A stretch of DNA of 64,000 nucleotides, from positions 124,001 to 188,000 of the forward strand of contig NZ_JBIGIB010000001.1 in the NCBI RefSeq assembly GCF_043555935.1, given 5' to 3'. The notes beneath the pieces are model-generated. The model had not been told where the DNA came from, made no database searches, and saw nothing but the letters and a program-made list of their open reading frames with translations. Position 1 is the stretch's first letter, and every line of letters starts with the position of its first letter. This DNA comes from Pelomonas baiyunensis (GTDB lineage: Bacteria > Pseudomonadota > Gammaproteobacteria > Burkholderiales > Burkholderiaceae_C). Both the position numbers and the translations under genes were made by a program. Shown here piece by piece: positions 35,761 to 43,419 of this stretch.

Positions 35761-36005
35761 TCAGCCGACGTTAAGCGCACGAGCGGTGGATGAGTCGGGT
35801 TGGGGATAAGGACAGCAGCGAGAGCGCAGCGGCTCGCTTCGTGCCCGCAGCCGGAAGGACGTTCTCGCGCGATGTGCGTCGCAGGCCAGTGCCCGTGTGC
35901 GGTTCAGCGCCTCTTCTTTGGTGACTTTCTTCTGGCGCAGCAGAAGAAAGTTACCTCGCCGCCGGGCGGGACTCCCGGCACGGTGCACCGAACCGAAAAG
36001 GCTCC
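35761..36005 (-). repeat. Intergenic repeat, copy B (minus orientation)
   Basis: This is the inverted partner of copy A, separated from it by about 60 bases. Both copies point inward, so a transcript across the region could fold into a long imperfect hairpin. It might act as a two-way barrier between the nitrate transporter/ANTAR genes and the dioxygenase-like operon. Elements with this look are scattered in Burkholderiales genomes (general knowledge). Confidence 0.75.
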
Positions 36006-36144
36006 ACGCAAAAGCAACGTCAAGAAATCGCCAAACCCAAACGGCCCCTGTCCGTATCCACGCCGACACAATCTGCCCAAGCTCCCGATACATCCAGGCG
36101 GTGCAATGCCTTCACTCCCCACCTCAAGTGACTGAAGGACCTCC

Positions 36145-37038
36145 ATGCAACACGACCACGACCTCGGCCTGGCCCATGACCTGAGCCGCTTGCAGCAACA
36201 AGCTCTGGAACGCCGCACCGCCCTGCGCTGGCTGTTCGGCGCCGGCGCCGGGGCCATTGCCGGGGCGGGCGCCATGGCGCTGGTGGGCTGTGGGGGCGGC
36301 GGCAGCAGTGACAGCAGCAGCGCATCCAGCTCCTCCGGTTCGTCCAGCTCCGGCGGCAGCAGCAGCTCGGGGGGCACAACCACCACCACCGGCTGCTCCG
36401 TCATCCCGAGCGAGACCGAAGGCCCCTACCCGGGCGACGGCTCGAACACCGCCAACGGCAGCGTGGCCAACGTGCTGGCGCTGTCGGGCGTGGTGCGCAG
36501 CGACATCCGCAGCAGCATCGCCGGCGCCAGTGGCGTGGCCGCGGGCGTGCCCTTGCAGGTGATCATCGAACTCGTGAACACCAACGCCTCGTGCGCCGAC
36601 CTCTCCGGGTACGCCATCTACCTGTGGCACTGCGACGCGCTGGGCCGCTACTCCATGTACTCCAGCGGCGTGACCGGCGAGAACTACCTGCGCGGCGTGC
36701 AGGCCACCGGCACCGACGGCACGGCCACGTTCCAGACCATCTACCCCGGCTGCTACTCGGGCCGCGTGCCGCACATCCACTTCGAGGTGTACCGCAGCAC
36801 CACCACCGCCACCAACTGGAACAACAAGCTGCGCACCTCGCAGCTGTGCTTCCCGTCGGACTCCAACGCCGCCGTCTACGCCACCAGCGGCTACGGCAAC
36901 AGCGCGGCGAACAACAATGCCATCAGCCTGGCCACCGATGGCATCTTCAGCGATGGCTACAGCACCCAACTCGCCACCGTCACCGGCTCGGTCAGCGCCG
37001 GCTACGTGGCCCGATTGAAAGTAGGTATCGCCGCATGA
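36145..37038 (+). CDS. Intradiol-dioxygenase-like lipoprotein
   Basis: The 297-residue protein has a long N-terminal region and a hydrophobic segment ending in the lipobox ALVGC (Cys near residue 50), then a Ser/Gly/Thr-only linker of about 30 residues. The catalytic-type domain resembles protocatechuate/intradiol dioxygenases: SGYAIYLWHCDALGRYSMYS, ENYLRGVQATGTDG, TIYPGCYSGRVPHIHFEVY with the HxH metal ligands. Classical enzymes of this family cleave catechols with Fe(III) in the cytosol; lipid-anchored, periplasmic forms have unknown substrates. Two Tyr ligands are plausible (in RYSMYS and IYPGCY). The stop codon overlaps the response-regulator start (ATGA), so the lipoprotein is co-expressed with a signalling pair. 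Confidence 0.8.
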   Translation: MQHDHDLGLAHDLSRLQQQALERRTALRWLFGAGAGAIAGAGAMALVGCGGGGSSDSSSASSSSGSSSSGGSSSSGGTTTTTGCSVIPSETEGPYPGDGSNTANGSVANVLALSGVVRSDIRSSIAGASGVAAGVPLQVIIELVNTNASCADLSGYAIYLWHCDALGRYSMYSSGVTGENYLRGVQATGTDGTATFQTIYPGCYSGRVPHIHFEVYRSTTTATNWNNKLRTSQLCFPSDSNAAVYATSGYGNSAANNNAISLATDGIFSDGYSTQLATVTGSVSAGYVARLKVGIAA

Positions 37039-37751
37039 ATGGACTGTGCCTGGTGGTCGACGACGACGCCGAGATTCGAACCAGCCTGACCACCTACCTG
37101 CAAGGGTTTGGCTGGCGGGTGAACGCGGCGGCCGACGGCCGTGCGATGCGCCAGGCACTGGCCCTGCAACGGCCCGACGTGATCGTGCTGGACCTGATGC
37201 TGCCCGGCGAAGACGGCCTGGCGCTGCTGCGCTGGCTGCAAACCCAGGCAGACGCGCCGCCGGTGCTGATGCTCACCGCCCGTGGCGACACGCTGAGCCG
37301 CGTGGTGGGCCTGGAGCTGGGTGCGGACGACTACCTGGCCAAGCCCTTTGAGCCGCGCGAGCTGGTGGCCCGGCTGCAGGCGCTGGTGCGGCGTGCGGCC
37401 AAGGGGCAGGGCGGGCCGGTGGATGACGACACCCGGCTGCTGCGCTTTGGCCGCTGGCGCTTTGACCGCATGACGCGCCAGCTCGTCAACGCCGAGGACG
37501 TGGGCATTGCGTTGTCGGCCGCGGAGTTCCGGCTGCTGGCGGCGTTTGTGCAGCGCCCCGGCCGGGTGCTGAGCCGCGAGCAGCTCATCGACCTGACCCG
37601 CGCCCCGGGCGTGGAGGTGAACGACCGCAGCGTGGACCTGGCGGTGTCGCGCCTGCGGGCCAAGCTGGGCGACACGGCGCGCGAGCCCGCGCTGATTCGC
37701 ACCGTGCGTGGCGAGGGCTACCTGTTCGACGCCGAGGTCACGCCGTGCTGA
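37035..37751 (+). CDS. OmpR-family response regulator
   Basis: The 238-residue protein has a receiver domain (about 1-115) with the acidic pair VVDDDAE, phospho-accepting Asp in VIVLDLMLPGEDGL (residue about 54), Thr in MLTARGD and Lys in YLAKPFEP. The C-terminal winged helix (about 135-235) is of OmpR/PhoB type (LSAAEFRLLAAFVQRPGRVL and RSVDLAVSRLRAKLGD). It is coupled by ATGA to the dioxygenase-like gene and overlaps the kinase start by seven bases. It probably regulates this operon or envelope genes; the target is unknown. Confidence 0.95.
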   Translation: MNGLCLVVDDDAEIRTSLTTYLQGFGWRVNAAADGRAMRQALALQRPDVIVLDLMLPGEDGLALLRWLQTQADAPPVLMLTARGDTLSRVVGLELGADDYLAKPFEPRELVARLQALVRRAAKGQGGPVDDDTRLLRFGRWRFDRMTRQLVNAEDVGIALSAAEFRLLAAFVQRPGRVLSREQLIDLTRAPGVEVNDRSVDLAVSRLRAKLGDTAREPALIRTVRGEGYLFDAEVTPC

Positions 37752-38977
37752 GCCGCTGGCGCCGCTGGGATGGCCTGGGGCTGCGCCTGTTCCTGCTGAT
37801 GTGGGTGGCGCTGGCGCTGAGCCATTTCGTGGCGTGGAGCCTGGTGGTGCAGACCTTCAGCCCCAAGCCCGGGCCGGTGCCGACGCTGGCCTCAGGGCCG
37901 ATGGGCGACGCGGCCAACGGCCCGCCGCCCCGCCCGCCGCATGAGCGGGGAGGGCCGGGGGCACGGGGCGACCGCCCGAACCAGCGCCCCGATGCCGGGC
38001 CGATGCCGCCCCCGTTCGGGCCCCCGCCGGGTGCGGATGCGGGCGGGCCGGGGCCGCAGGGGCCCGTGCCCGTGTTGGGCCCGGGCCGGCTGCCCACCTT
38101 CCCCTCGCTGCCGCCCAGCCTGCCGTGGACGTCCAGCCTGCTGGACTACGGCGTGCGCCTGCTGGTGATTGCGCTGGCGGCGTGGTGGGGTTCGCGCTGG
38201 CTGGCGGCCCCGGTGCGCCGGCTGGTGAGCGCGGCGCAGGCCCTGACGCCCGCCCTGGCCCAGGGCCGCGCGGCGCCGGTGCTGGCCGAGGACCAAGGCA
38301 CGCGCGAGGTGCGCGAGGCCGCGGCCGTGTTCAACCGCATGGCGGCGGAGTTGAGCGGGCAGTTCGAGGAGCGCGGGCTGATGATGGCCGCCATCTCGCA
38401 CGACCTGCGCACGCCGCTGACCCGCATGCGGCTGCGGCTGGAAACCGGCGAGGTGGAGGCCAAGGTGCGCGAGCGCTGCATCGACGACCTGCGCGAGATG
38501 AACCGGCTGGTGGAAAGCGTGATCGAGGTGTTCCGCCCGGCCGAGGCGGTGGCGCTGCAGCGGGTGGATGTGTCGGCGCTGGCGCAATCGGCCGTGGACG
38601 ACCTGGCCGAAACCGGCGCCGATGTGCAGTTCGAAGGCCCGGCCGCCGTGGTGAGCGCCGACCCCGTGGCCCTCCGCCGCGTGGTGGACAACCTGGTGGG
38701 CAATGCGCTGCGCTATGCAGGCCACGCCCGGGTGCGGGTGGACCTGAGCGCTGGCGTCACGCGGCTGGTGGTGGACGACCACGGCCCCGGCATTCCCGAG
38801 GCCGAACTGGAGCGGGTGCGCCAACCGTTCCGGCGCGTGGAGGGCTCGCGCAACCGCGAGACGGGCGGCACCGGGCTGGGCCTGTACATCGCGCAGCAGC
38901 TGGTACGGCGCCAGGGCGCGGTGCTGGCGCTGAGCAACCGGCCCGAGGGCGGCCTGCGGGCCGAGGTGGTGTTCTAA
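37745..38977 (+). CDS. Two-component sensor histidine kinase (EnvZ-like)
   Basis: GTG at 37745 gives 410 residues. Two membrane segments (about 12-35 and 135-155) flank a periplasmic loop of about 100 residues that is very rich in Pro and Gly, with almost no hydrophobic core, unusual for a ligand-binding sensor. HAMP follows, then HisKA with the His in AAISHDLRTPLTRM. The ATPase has N-box NLVGNALRYA, G1-box DDHGPGIP and G2-box GTGLGLYIAQQL. It is the cognate kinase of the adjacent OmpR-type regulator. The disordered loop suggests that it senses membrane or surface state, but this is speculative. Confidence 0.93.
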   Translation: MLSRWRRWDGLGLRLFLLMWVALALSHFVAWSLVVQTFSPKPGPVPTLASGPMGDAANGPPPRPPHERGGPGARGDRPNQRPDAGPMPPPFGPPPGADAGGPGPQGPVPVLGPGRLPTFPSLPPSLPWTSSLLDYGVRLLVIALAAWWGSRWLAAPVRRLVSAAQALTPALAQGRAAPVLAEDQGTREVREAAAVFNRMAAELSGQFEERGLMMAAISHDLRTPLTRMRLRLETGEVEAKVRERCIDDLREMNRLVESVIEVFRPAEAVALQRVDVSALAQSAVDDLAETGADVQFEGPAAVVSADPVALRRVVDNLVGNALRYAGHARVRVDLSAGVTRLVVDDHGPGIPEAELERVRQPFRRVEGSRNRETGGTGLGLYIAQQLVRRQGAVLALSNRPEGGLRAEVVF

Positions 38978-38989
38978 CGCCGGCGGGGC

Positions 38990-39940
38990 TCAGTTGCTGC
39001 CGCGGGTGCGCAGCACGTCAGTGGGGGTGAACAGCTCGGCCAGGCTGGCGTCGCGGGCGGCGCCGGCCACGGGGCGGCCGGCGTCTTTGCCGGTGGCCGC
39101 GCCCACGGGGGCGTCCAGCGGCTGGCCTCGCTCGTCGGTCAGCAGGGCCACCATGGGGCGCAGCGGGTCGGTGGTGCGGGCGGTCACGATGGCTTGCTCG
39201 CCGGTGTTCAGCGCCACTAAGGCGCCGGGCGGGAACACGCCGATGGTCGTCACCACCGAGGCGCCGAACTTGTTGGCGCTGCGCTGGTGGAAGATGGACA
39301 TCGCCGCCGTCGGGCTGAGCATGGCGGGCCGGCCGTTGCGCGGGCTCATCTTGGCGCAGAAGACGTCACAGGTGCGCAGCACGTCGGCCAGGTCGGTCAT
39401 GCGGGTCAGGCCCTGCGGGTAGCCCTGGCCGTCGGGTTGTTCATGGTGCTGGGCCACGGCGGACAGCCAGTCTTCGTCCAGCACGCCCAGGCCGCGCAGC
39501 AGGCGTTCGCTGTCCAGCGGGTGCTCGCGCATGCGCTGGCGCTGGGCGTCGGTGAGCGGGCTGCTCTGCAGGGCCAGCGTGGTTTGCAGGTCGGTCACTG
39601 CGATGTTCATGGTCAGCGCGGCGCTCAGTGCGCTCAGCCGCTTGGCGGCCGTCCATTCCTTGCGGTGGGCCACCAGCCACACCACGCAGGCGGTGTGCAG
39701 CGAGTGCAGTGAGCCGTAGCGCGACAGCTTCTCCGGCCCGATGCGCACCACCTCGAACACGCCGAGGTCGACGTCGTCGACCATGAGGTTGTCCAGCTCG
39801 CGCGTCATCGCCTCCACCGAGGCGGGGAAGTTGCCGGTGGCCTGCGGGGCCATCAGCAGCAGTTCCAGGCGCTCTGCCAGCCCCTGCAGCGCTTGCCAGC
39901 GGCTGAGGGTGGGGTGTTCGAACGGGGACGCGTCGGCCAT
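38990..39940 (-). CDS. Degenerate HD-GYP domain protein
   Basis: The 316-residue cytosolic protein follows the HD-GYP pattern in part: a first His in LHSLHTACVVWLVA (about residue 80), the His of REHPLDSERLL, then HHEQPDGQGYPQG (about 167-179) and CDVFCAKMSPRNGRP. The central HD pair, normally HDIGK, is replaced by LTMNIAV (about 109-115), so a key metal-binding site is missing. HD-GYP enzymes hydrolyse cyclic di-GMP; this one probably binds without normal hydrolysis, or has another role. The C-terminal 70 residues (about 245-316) are an Ala/Gly/Pro-rich tail with RxTDPLRPMVALLTD. It converges with the kinase gene. Confidence 0.8.
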   Translation of the reverse strand: MADASPFEHPTLSRWQALQGLAERLELLLMAPQATGNFPASVEAMTRELDNLMVDDVDLGVFEVVRIGPEKLSRYGSLHSLHTACVVWLVAHRKEWTAAKRLSALSAALTMNIAVTDLQTTLALQSSPLTDAQRQRMREHPLDSERLLRGLGVLDEDWLSAVAQHHEQPDGQGYPQGLTRMTDLADVLRTCDVFCAKMSPRNGRPAMLSPTAAMSIFHQRSANKFGASVVTTIGVFPPGALVALNTGEQAIVTARTTDPLRPMVALLTDERGQPLDAPVGAATGKDAGRPVAGAARDASLAELFTPTDVLRTRGSN

Positions 39941-40086
39941 GCGGAACTCCTTGCGCAGAGGGCTCCGATGCTAGGCCGAAGCCTGCCGCCTCGGCCAGCA
40001 CCCCCCTGCCAAAAGCCACACGGGAGGCGCTTTCGCGCCAAATCCGACCGCTATCCCGGCAGCCCGCCCGGGGCGCCGGGCGGCCG

Positions 40087-40884
40087 TCAGGCGGCCTGTT
40101 CGACGTGGGCGTGCCGCGTGTACAGGAAATCGATCACGGCCTTGCGGGCGGCGATGTAGCGCTCGTCCTCCGCCAGCTCCACCCGCACGCGCGGGCGCGG
40201 GATGCCGACGTCCAGGATCTCGCCGATGGTGGCGGCCGGGCCGTTGGTCATCATCACGATGCGGTCGCTCAGCAGCACGGCTTCGTCCACGTCGTGCGTG
40301 ACCATGATGACCGTGCTTTGCGTGCGGGCCACGATCTTGAGCAGCTCGTCCTGCAGCTTGGCCCGGGTGAGTGCGTCCAGCGCGCCGAAAGGCTCGTCCA
40401 TCAGCAGCACCTTGGGCTCCATGGCCAGCGCCCGGGCGATGCCCACGCGCTGCTTCATGCCGCCGGAGATTTCATGCGGGCGCTTGTGCAGCGCGTGGCT
40501 CATGCCCACCAGCTCCAGCGCGGCGCGGGCGCGCACCTTGAGCTGGGCGGCGCTTTCCTTGCCGCCGAAGACCGACTCCACCGCCAGCAGCACGTTGTCC
40601 AGGCACGAGAGCCAGGGCAGCAGCGAGTGGTTCTGGAACACCACCGCCCGCTCGGGCCCGGGCGCGGCGATCTCGCGGCCGTCGCAGATCAGGGCGCCCG
40701 AGCTGGGCACCAGCAGCCCGGCGATCAGGTTCAGCAGCGTGGACTTGCCGCAGCCCGAGTGGCCGATGAGCGTGATGAACTCGCCGCGGTTCACGTCGAG
40801 GTTGACGTTTTGCAGCGCATGAAAGCGCCCCTTGCGGGTGTGGAACACCATCTCGGCGTCTTGCACTTGGATGAACGGCTTCAT
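40087..40884 (-). CDS. Nitrate ABC transporter ATP-binding protein
   Basis: ATG at 40884 gives 265 residues. It carries Walker A GHSGCGKST, Q-loop VFQNHSLLPWL, signature SGGMKQRVGIARAL, Walker B VLLMDEPFGALDAL and the H-loop VTHDVDEAV. It belongs to the NrtD/TauB branch of importers. It powers uptake by the NrtB permease and NrtA binding protein encoded directly upstream on the same strand (gap of four bases to the permease). Unlike cyanobacterial NrtC it has no NrtA-like domain attached. Alternatives would be sulfonate or cyanate import, but the NrtA sequence favours nitrate. Confidence 0.9.
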   Translation of the reverse strand: MKPFIQVQDAEMVFHTRKGRFHALQNVNLDVNRGEFITLIGHSGCGKSTLLNLIAGLLVPSSGALICDGREIAAPGPERAVVFQNHSLLPWLSCLDNVLLAVESVFGGKESAAQLKVRARAALELVGMSHALHKRPHEISGGMKQRVGIARALAMEPKVLLMDEPFGALDALTRAKLQDELLKIVARTQSTVIMVTHDVDEAVLLSDRIVMMTNGPAATIGEILDVGIPRPRVRVELAEDERYIAARKAVIDFLYTRHAHVEQAA

Positions 40885-40888
40885 GGCA

Positions 40889-41821
40889 TCAGTCCTCTTC
40901 AAAGGTGAAGTGCTTGGCAATGGCGATCAGCGCCCACTCGAGCAGCAGCCCGACGGTGCCGATGACGAAGATGGCGATCAGGATGTGGGCGACGTTGAGG
41001 TTGTTCCACTCGTCCCACACCCAGAAGCCGATGCCCACGCCGCCGGTCAGCATCTCGGCGGCCACGATCACCAGCCAGGCCGTGCCTACCGACAGGCGCA
41101 CGCCGGTCAGCACGTAGGGCAGCACGGCGGGCAGCAGGATGCGTGTGATGACCTTCCACTCGCTCAGGCGCAGCACGCGGGCCACGTTGAGGTAGTCGGT
41201 CGGCACCCGCTGCACGCCCACGGCGGTGTTCACCACCATGGGCCAGATGGAGCAGATGAAGATGGTCCAGATGGCGGCCGGGTTGGCGCTCTTGAAGGCC
41301 AGCAGCCCGATGGGCAGCCAGGCCAGCGGCGACACCGGCTTGAGCAGCGCGATCAGCGGCGAGACCATGCGGTTGGCGAACTCGAAGCGGCCGATGATGA
41401 AGCCGAGCGGAATGCCCACCAGCGCCGCCAGGCCGAAGCCCATGCCCACGCGGGACAGCGAGTTCAGGATGTTCCAGCCGATGCCTTGGTCGTTCGGGCC
41501 CTTGCGGTAGAACGGGTCCGAGAACAGCTGCACGGCGGCATCGAACGTGGCGGCCGGCGTGGGGAAGGCGCCGCCTTTCATCGTGGCCAGGGCCCACAGG
41601 CCGATCAGCAACGCGACGCTGATGACCGGCGGCAGCACCCGCAGGGCCAGGCCGCGGCCGTCGAACGGCGGGCGCGTGCGCTTGGGCGCTGGCGCCTCGG
41701 GCTGGGTGGTGGCTGCGAGCGCGGCCGGGCGCGTGGCTGGCTGTGCGGTGGCAGCCGTGCTGGGCAGCGGTGCCGGCGAGGCGGCCGCGTCACGCGGGGA
41801 ATGGAACACTGCGGACACCAT
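40889..41821 (-). CDS. nrtB: Nitrate ABC transporter permease
   Basis: The 310-residue inner-membrane protein has a Pro/Ala-rich N-terminal tail (about residues 1-55), then about six hydrophobic segments. The EAA loop of the permease is seen as RVLRLSEWKVITRILLPAVL (about 220-240), the contact site for the ATPase. The phrases NILNSLSRVGMGFGLAALVG and LKPVSPLAWLPIGLLAFK are typical of the NrtB/TauC group. It forms the channel of the nitrate importer with the neighbouring ATPase and NrtA. Confidence 0.92.
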   Translation of the reverse strand: MVSAVFHSPRDAAASPAPLPSTAATAQPATRPAALAATTQPEAPAPKRTRPPFDGRGLALRVLPPVISVALLIGLWALATMKGGAFPTPAATFDAAVQLFSDPFYRKGPNDQGIGWNILNSLSRVGMGFGLAALVGIPLGFIIGRFEFANRMVSPLIALLKPVSPLAWLPIGLLAFKSANPAAIWTIFICSIWPMVVNTAVGVQRVPTDYLNVARVLRLSEWKVITRILLPAVLPYVLTGVRLSVGTAWLVIVAAEMLTGGVGIGFWVWDEWNNLNVAHILIAIFVIGTVGLLLEWALIAIAKHFTFEED

Positions 41822-41824
41822 GAT

Positions 41825-43072
41825 TTAAGCCTTCACCTTGAAACTGTCGGCGTACTTGGCGGGGTCTTTGCCGTCCCACACCACCCCGTCCAGCAGCTTG
41901 GAGCTGCGCATGGCGTCCTTGGGCACGCTGATCTTGAGCGCGCTGGCCGCCTCGCTGTAGAGCTTGGTCTGGTTGATGGCCTTGGCCGTGCCGAGGTAGT
42001 CGGGGTGGTCCTTCAGCAAGCCCCAGCGCTTGTGCTGGGTCAGGAACCACATGCCGTCCGAGAGGTATGGGAAGTTGACCGCGCCGTCGTCGAAGAACTT
42101 CATGTGGCGAGGGTCGTCCCAGGTCTTGCCCAGGCCGTTCTGGTAGCGGCCCAGGATGCGCTGGTTGATGGCGTCCACGCCGGTGTTGACGTAGGCCTTG
42201 TCGGCAATCGTCTCGGCCATCTTGTTCTTGTTGATGAGGCCGGCGTCGATCCAGCGGCTGGCTTCCAGCACGGCCATGATCACGGCGCGCGCGGTGTTGG
42301 GGTACTTCTTGACGAAGTCGCCGGTGGTGCCGAGCACCTTCTCGGGGTGGTCGGGCCAGATGTCTTGCGTGGTGGTGGCGGTGATGCCGATGCCGTCGAT
42401 GATGGCGCGGTGGCCCCAGGGCTCGCCCACGCAGTAGCCGTCCATGTTGCCCACGCGCATGTTGGCCACCATCTGCGGCGGCGGCACGGTGATGACCTTG
42501 CTGTCCTTCTGCGGGTTGATGCCGTGTGCGGCCAGCCAGTAGTTCAGCCACATGGCGTGCGTGCCGGTGGGGAAGGTCTGCGCGAAGGTGTAGTCGCGCT
42601 TGTCCTTGGCCATCACCTTGGCCAGCGACGCGCCGTCCACCGCGCCGGCGTCGGCCAGTTTCTTGGACAGCGTGATGGCCTGGCCGTTGCGGTTCAGCGT
42701 CATCAGCACGGCCATGTCCTTCTTGGGGCCGGACACGCCCAGGTGCACGCCGTAGATCAGGCCGTACAGCACGTGGGCCATGTCCAGTTCGCCGTTGACG
42801 AGCTTGTCGCGCACACCGGCCCAGGAGGCTTCCTTGGTGGGAATGATCTTGATGCCGTACTTCTTGTCGAAGCCCAGCACCGAGGCCATCACGACGCTGG
42901 CGCAGTCGGTCAGCGGGATGAAGCCGATGCGCACTTCCTCTTTCTCGGGCTTGTCCGAGCCCTGGGCCCAGGCACCGCCGGCCACGCCGAGGGTGGGCAG
43001 GGCGGCTGCGGCCGCAAGCAGGCTGCGGCGGGAGAGGTGGGGCGTGGCGGTCGAGTTCTGGCTGGCGGTCAT
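41825..43072 (-). CDS. nrtA: Nitrate ABC transporter substrate-binding protein
   Basis: ATG at 43072 gives 415 residues. The N-terminus carries an RR-type export signal (LSRRSLLAAAAALPTLGVAG, then AWAQ), so it is Tat- or Sec-exported. The mature protein is a NrtA/CmpA-family solute binder: EVRIGFIPLTDCASVVMA, KEASWAGVRDKL, FPTGTHAMWLNYWLAAHGI, and MDGYCVGEPWGHRAI. These are the residues that form the nitrate pocket in NrtA. A cytosolic NasS sensor would lack the signal, so this is the transporter protein and not NasS. Its 170-base leader begins with an ANTAR-type hairpin; see 43167-43240. Confidence 0.92.
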   Translation of the reverse strand: MTASQNSTATPHLSRRSLLAAAAALPTLGVAGGAWAQGSDKPEKEEVRIGFIPLTDCASVVMASVLGFDKKYGIKIIPTKEASWAGVRDKLVNGELDMAHVLYGLIYGVHLGVSGPKKDMAVLMTLNRNGQAITLSKKLADAGAVDGASLAKVMAKDKRDYTFAQTFPTGTHAMWLNYWLAAHGINPQKDSKVITVPPPQMVANMRVGNMDGYCVGEPWGHRAIIDGIGITATTTQDIWPDHPEKVLGTTGDFVKKYPNTARAVIMAVLEASRWIDAGLINKNKMAETIADKAYVNTGVDAINQRILGRYQNGLGKTWDDPRHMKFFDDGAVNFPYLSDGMWFLTQHKRWGLLKDHPDYLGTAKAINQTKLYSEAASALKISVPKDAMRSSKLLDGVVWDGKDPAKYADSFKVKA

Positions 43073-43166
43073 CACGGGCTCCTGGGGGTCATGCAGGGCG
43101 CAACGGCGTCGCAGCCACGCTCTGCCCGCGCCGCACTGCTGCAGCGAGGACGCAATAGGAGAGGTC

Positions 43167-43240
43167 GGACGCCGTTGTCCCGAAGTGCCAGCCGGGTGAA
43201 GTGCCGACTGGCCCGAGAGGCCTGCGCCTTTGCAGGCCTC
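43167..43240 (-). promoter_or_regulatory. Dual-hexaloop ANTAR-target leader of nrtA
   Basis: Hairpin P1 is a perfect nine-base stem (GAGGCCTGC, 43240-43232, with GCAGGCCTC, 43225-43217) with loop AAAGGC. Hairpin P2 (GGAC-AACGGC-GTCC, 43180-43167, extendable past one bulged G) has loop AACGGC. Both loops have A at position 1 and G at position 4. Between them another nine-pair stem can form (GCCAGTCGG with CCGGCTGGC, 43212-43187). The P2 sequence CAACGGCGTC (43177-43168) can instead pair perfectly with GACGCCGTTG (43110-43101) further down, a competing structure. No U-run follows, so termination may be atypical. Confidence 0.75.
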
Positions 43241-43251
43241 GCACTCCTCAT

Positions 43252-43267
43252 TGCAGCTTGCGTGCCA
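43252..43267 (-). promoter_or_regulatory. Sigma-54 promoter of nrtA
   Basis: Minus-strand TGGCACG-CAAG-CTGCA matches the -24/-12 consensus except for one base (CTGC for TTGC), with GG at 43266-43265 and GC at 43254-43253. Transcription should start near 43241, one base before hairpin P1. The promoter lies about 150 bases after the NasT-like stop codon, so nrtA has its own nitrogen-regulated start. Confidence 0.8.
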
Positions 43268-43419
43268 GCTTGTTGGCGGGCCGCTGGGGGCGGCTTGGTG
43301 CGGCTGGCGGGTGGTTTTGCACGCGCTTGGCGCACGCCGGCGGCTGCCGGGGGCGGCTTGCGCCCGACTGGTGCGCCCCGGGGTGATGCGCTTTGGTGCG
43401 CGCCGCCCCAGTTCAGGGT

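Noticed and set aside
35421..36093. Small proteins encoded in the inverted repeat copies
   Set aside because: No ribosome binding site and frames drift at the ends; the similarity between copies is explained by their being repeats, although a coding origin is not excluded.
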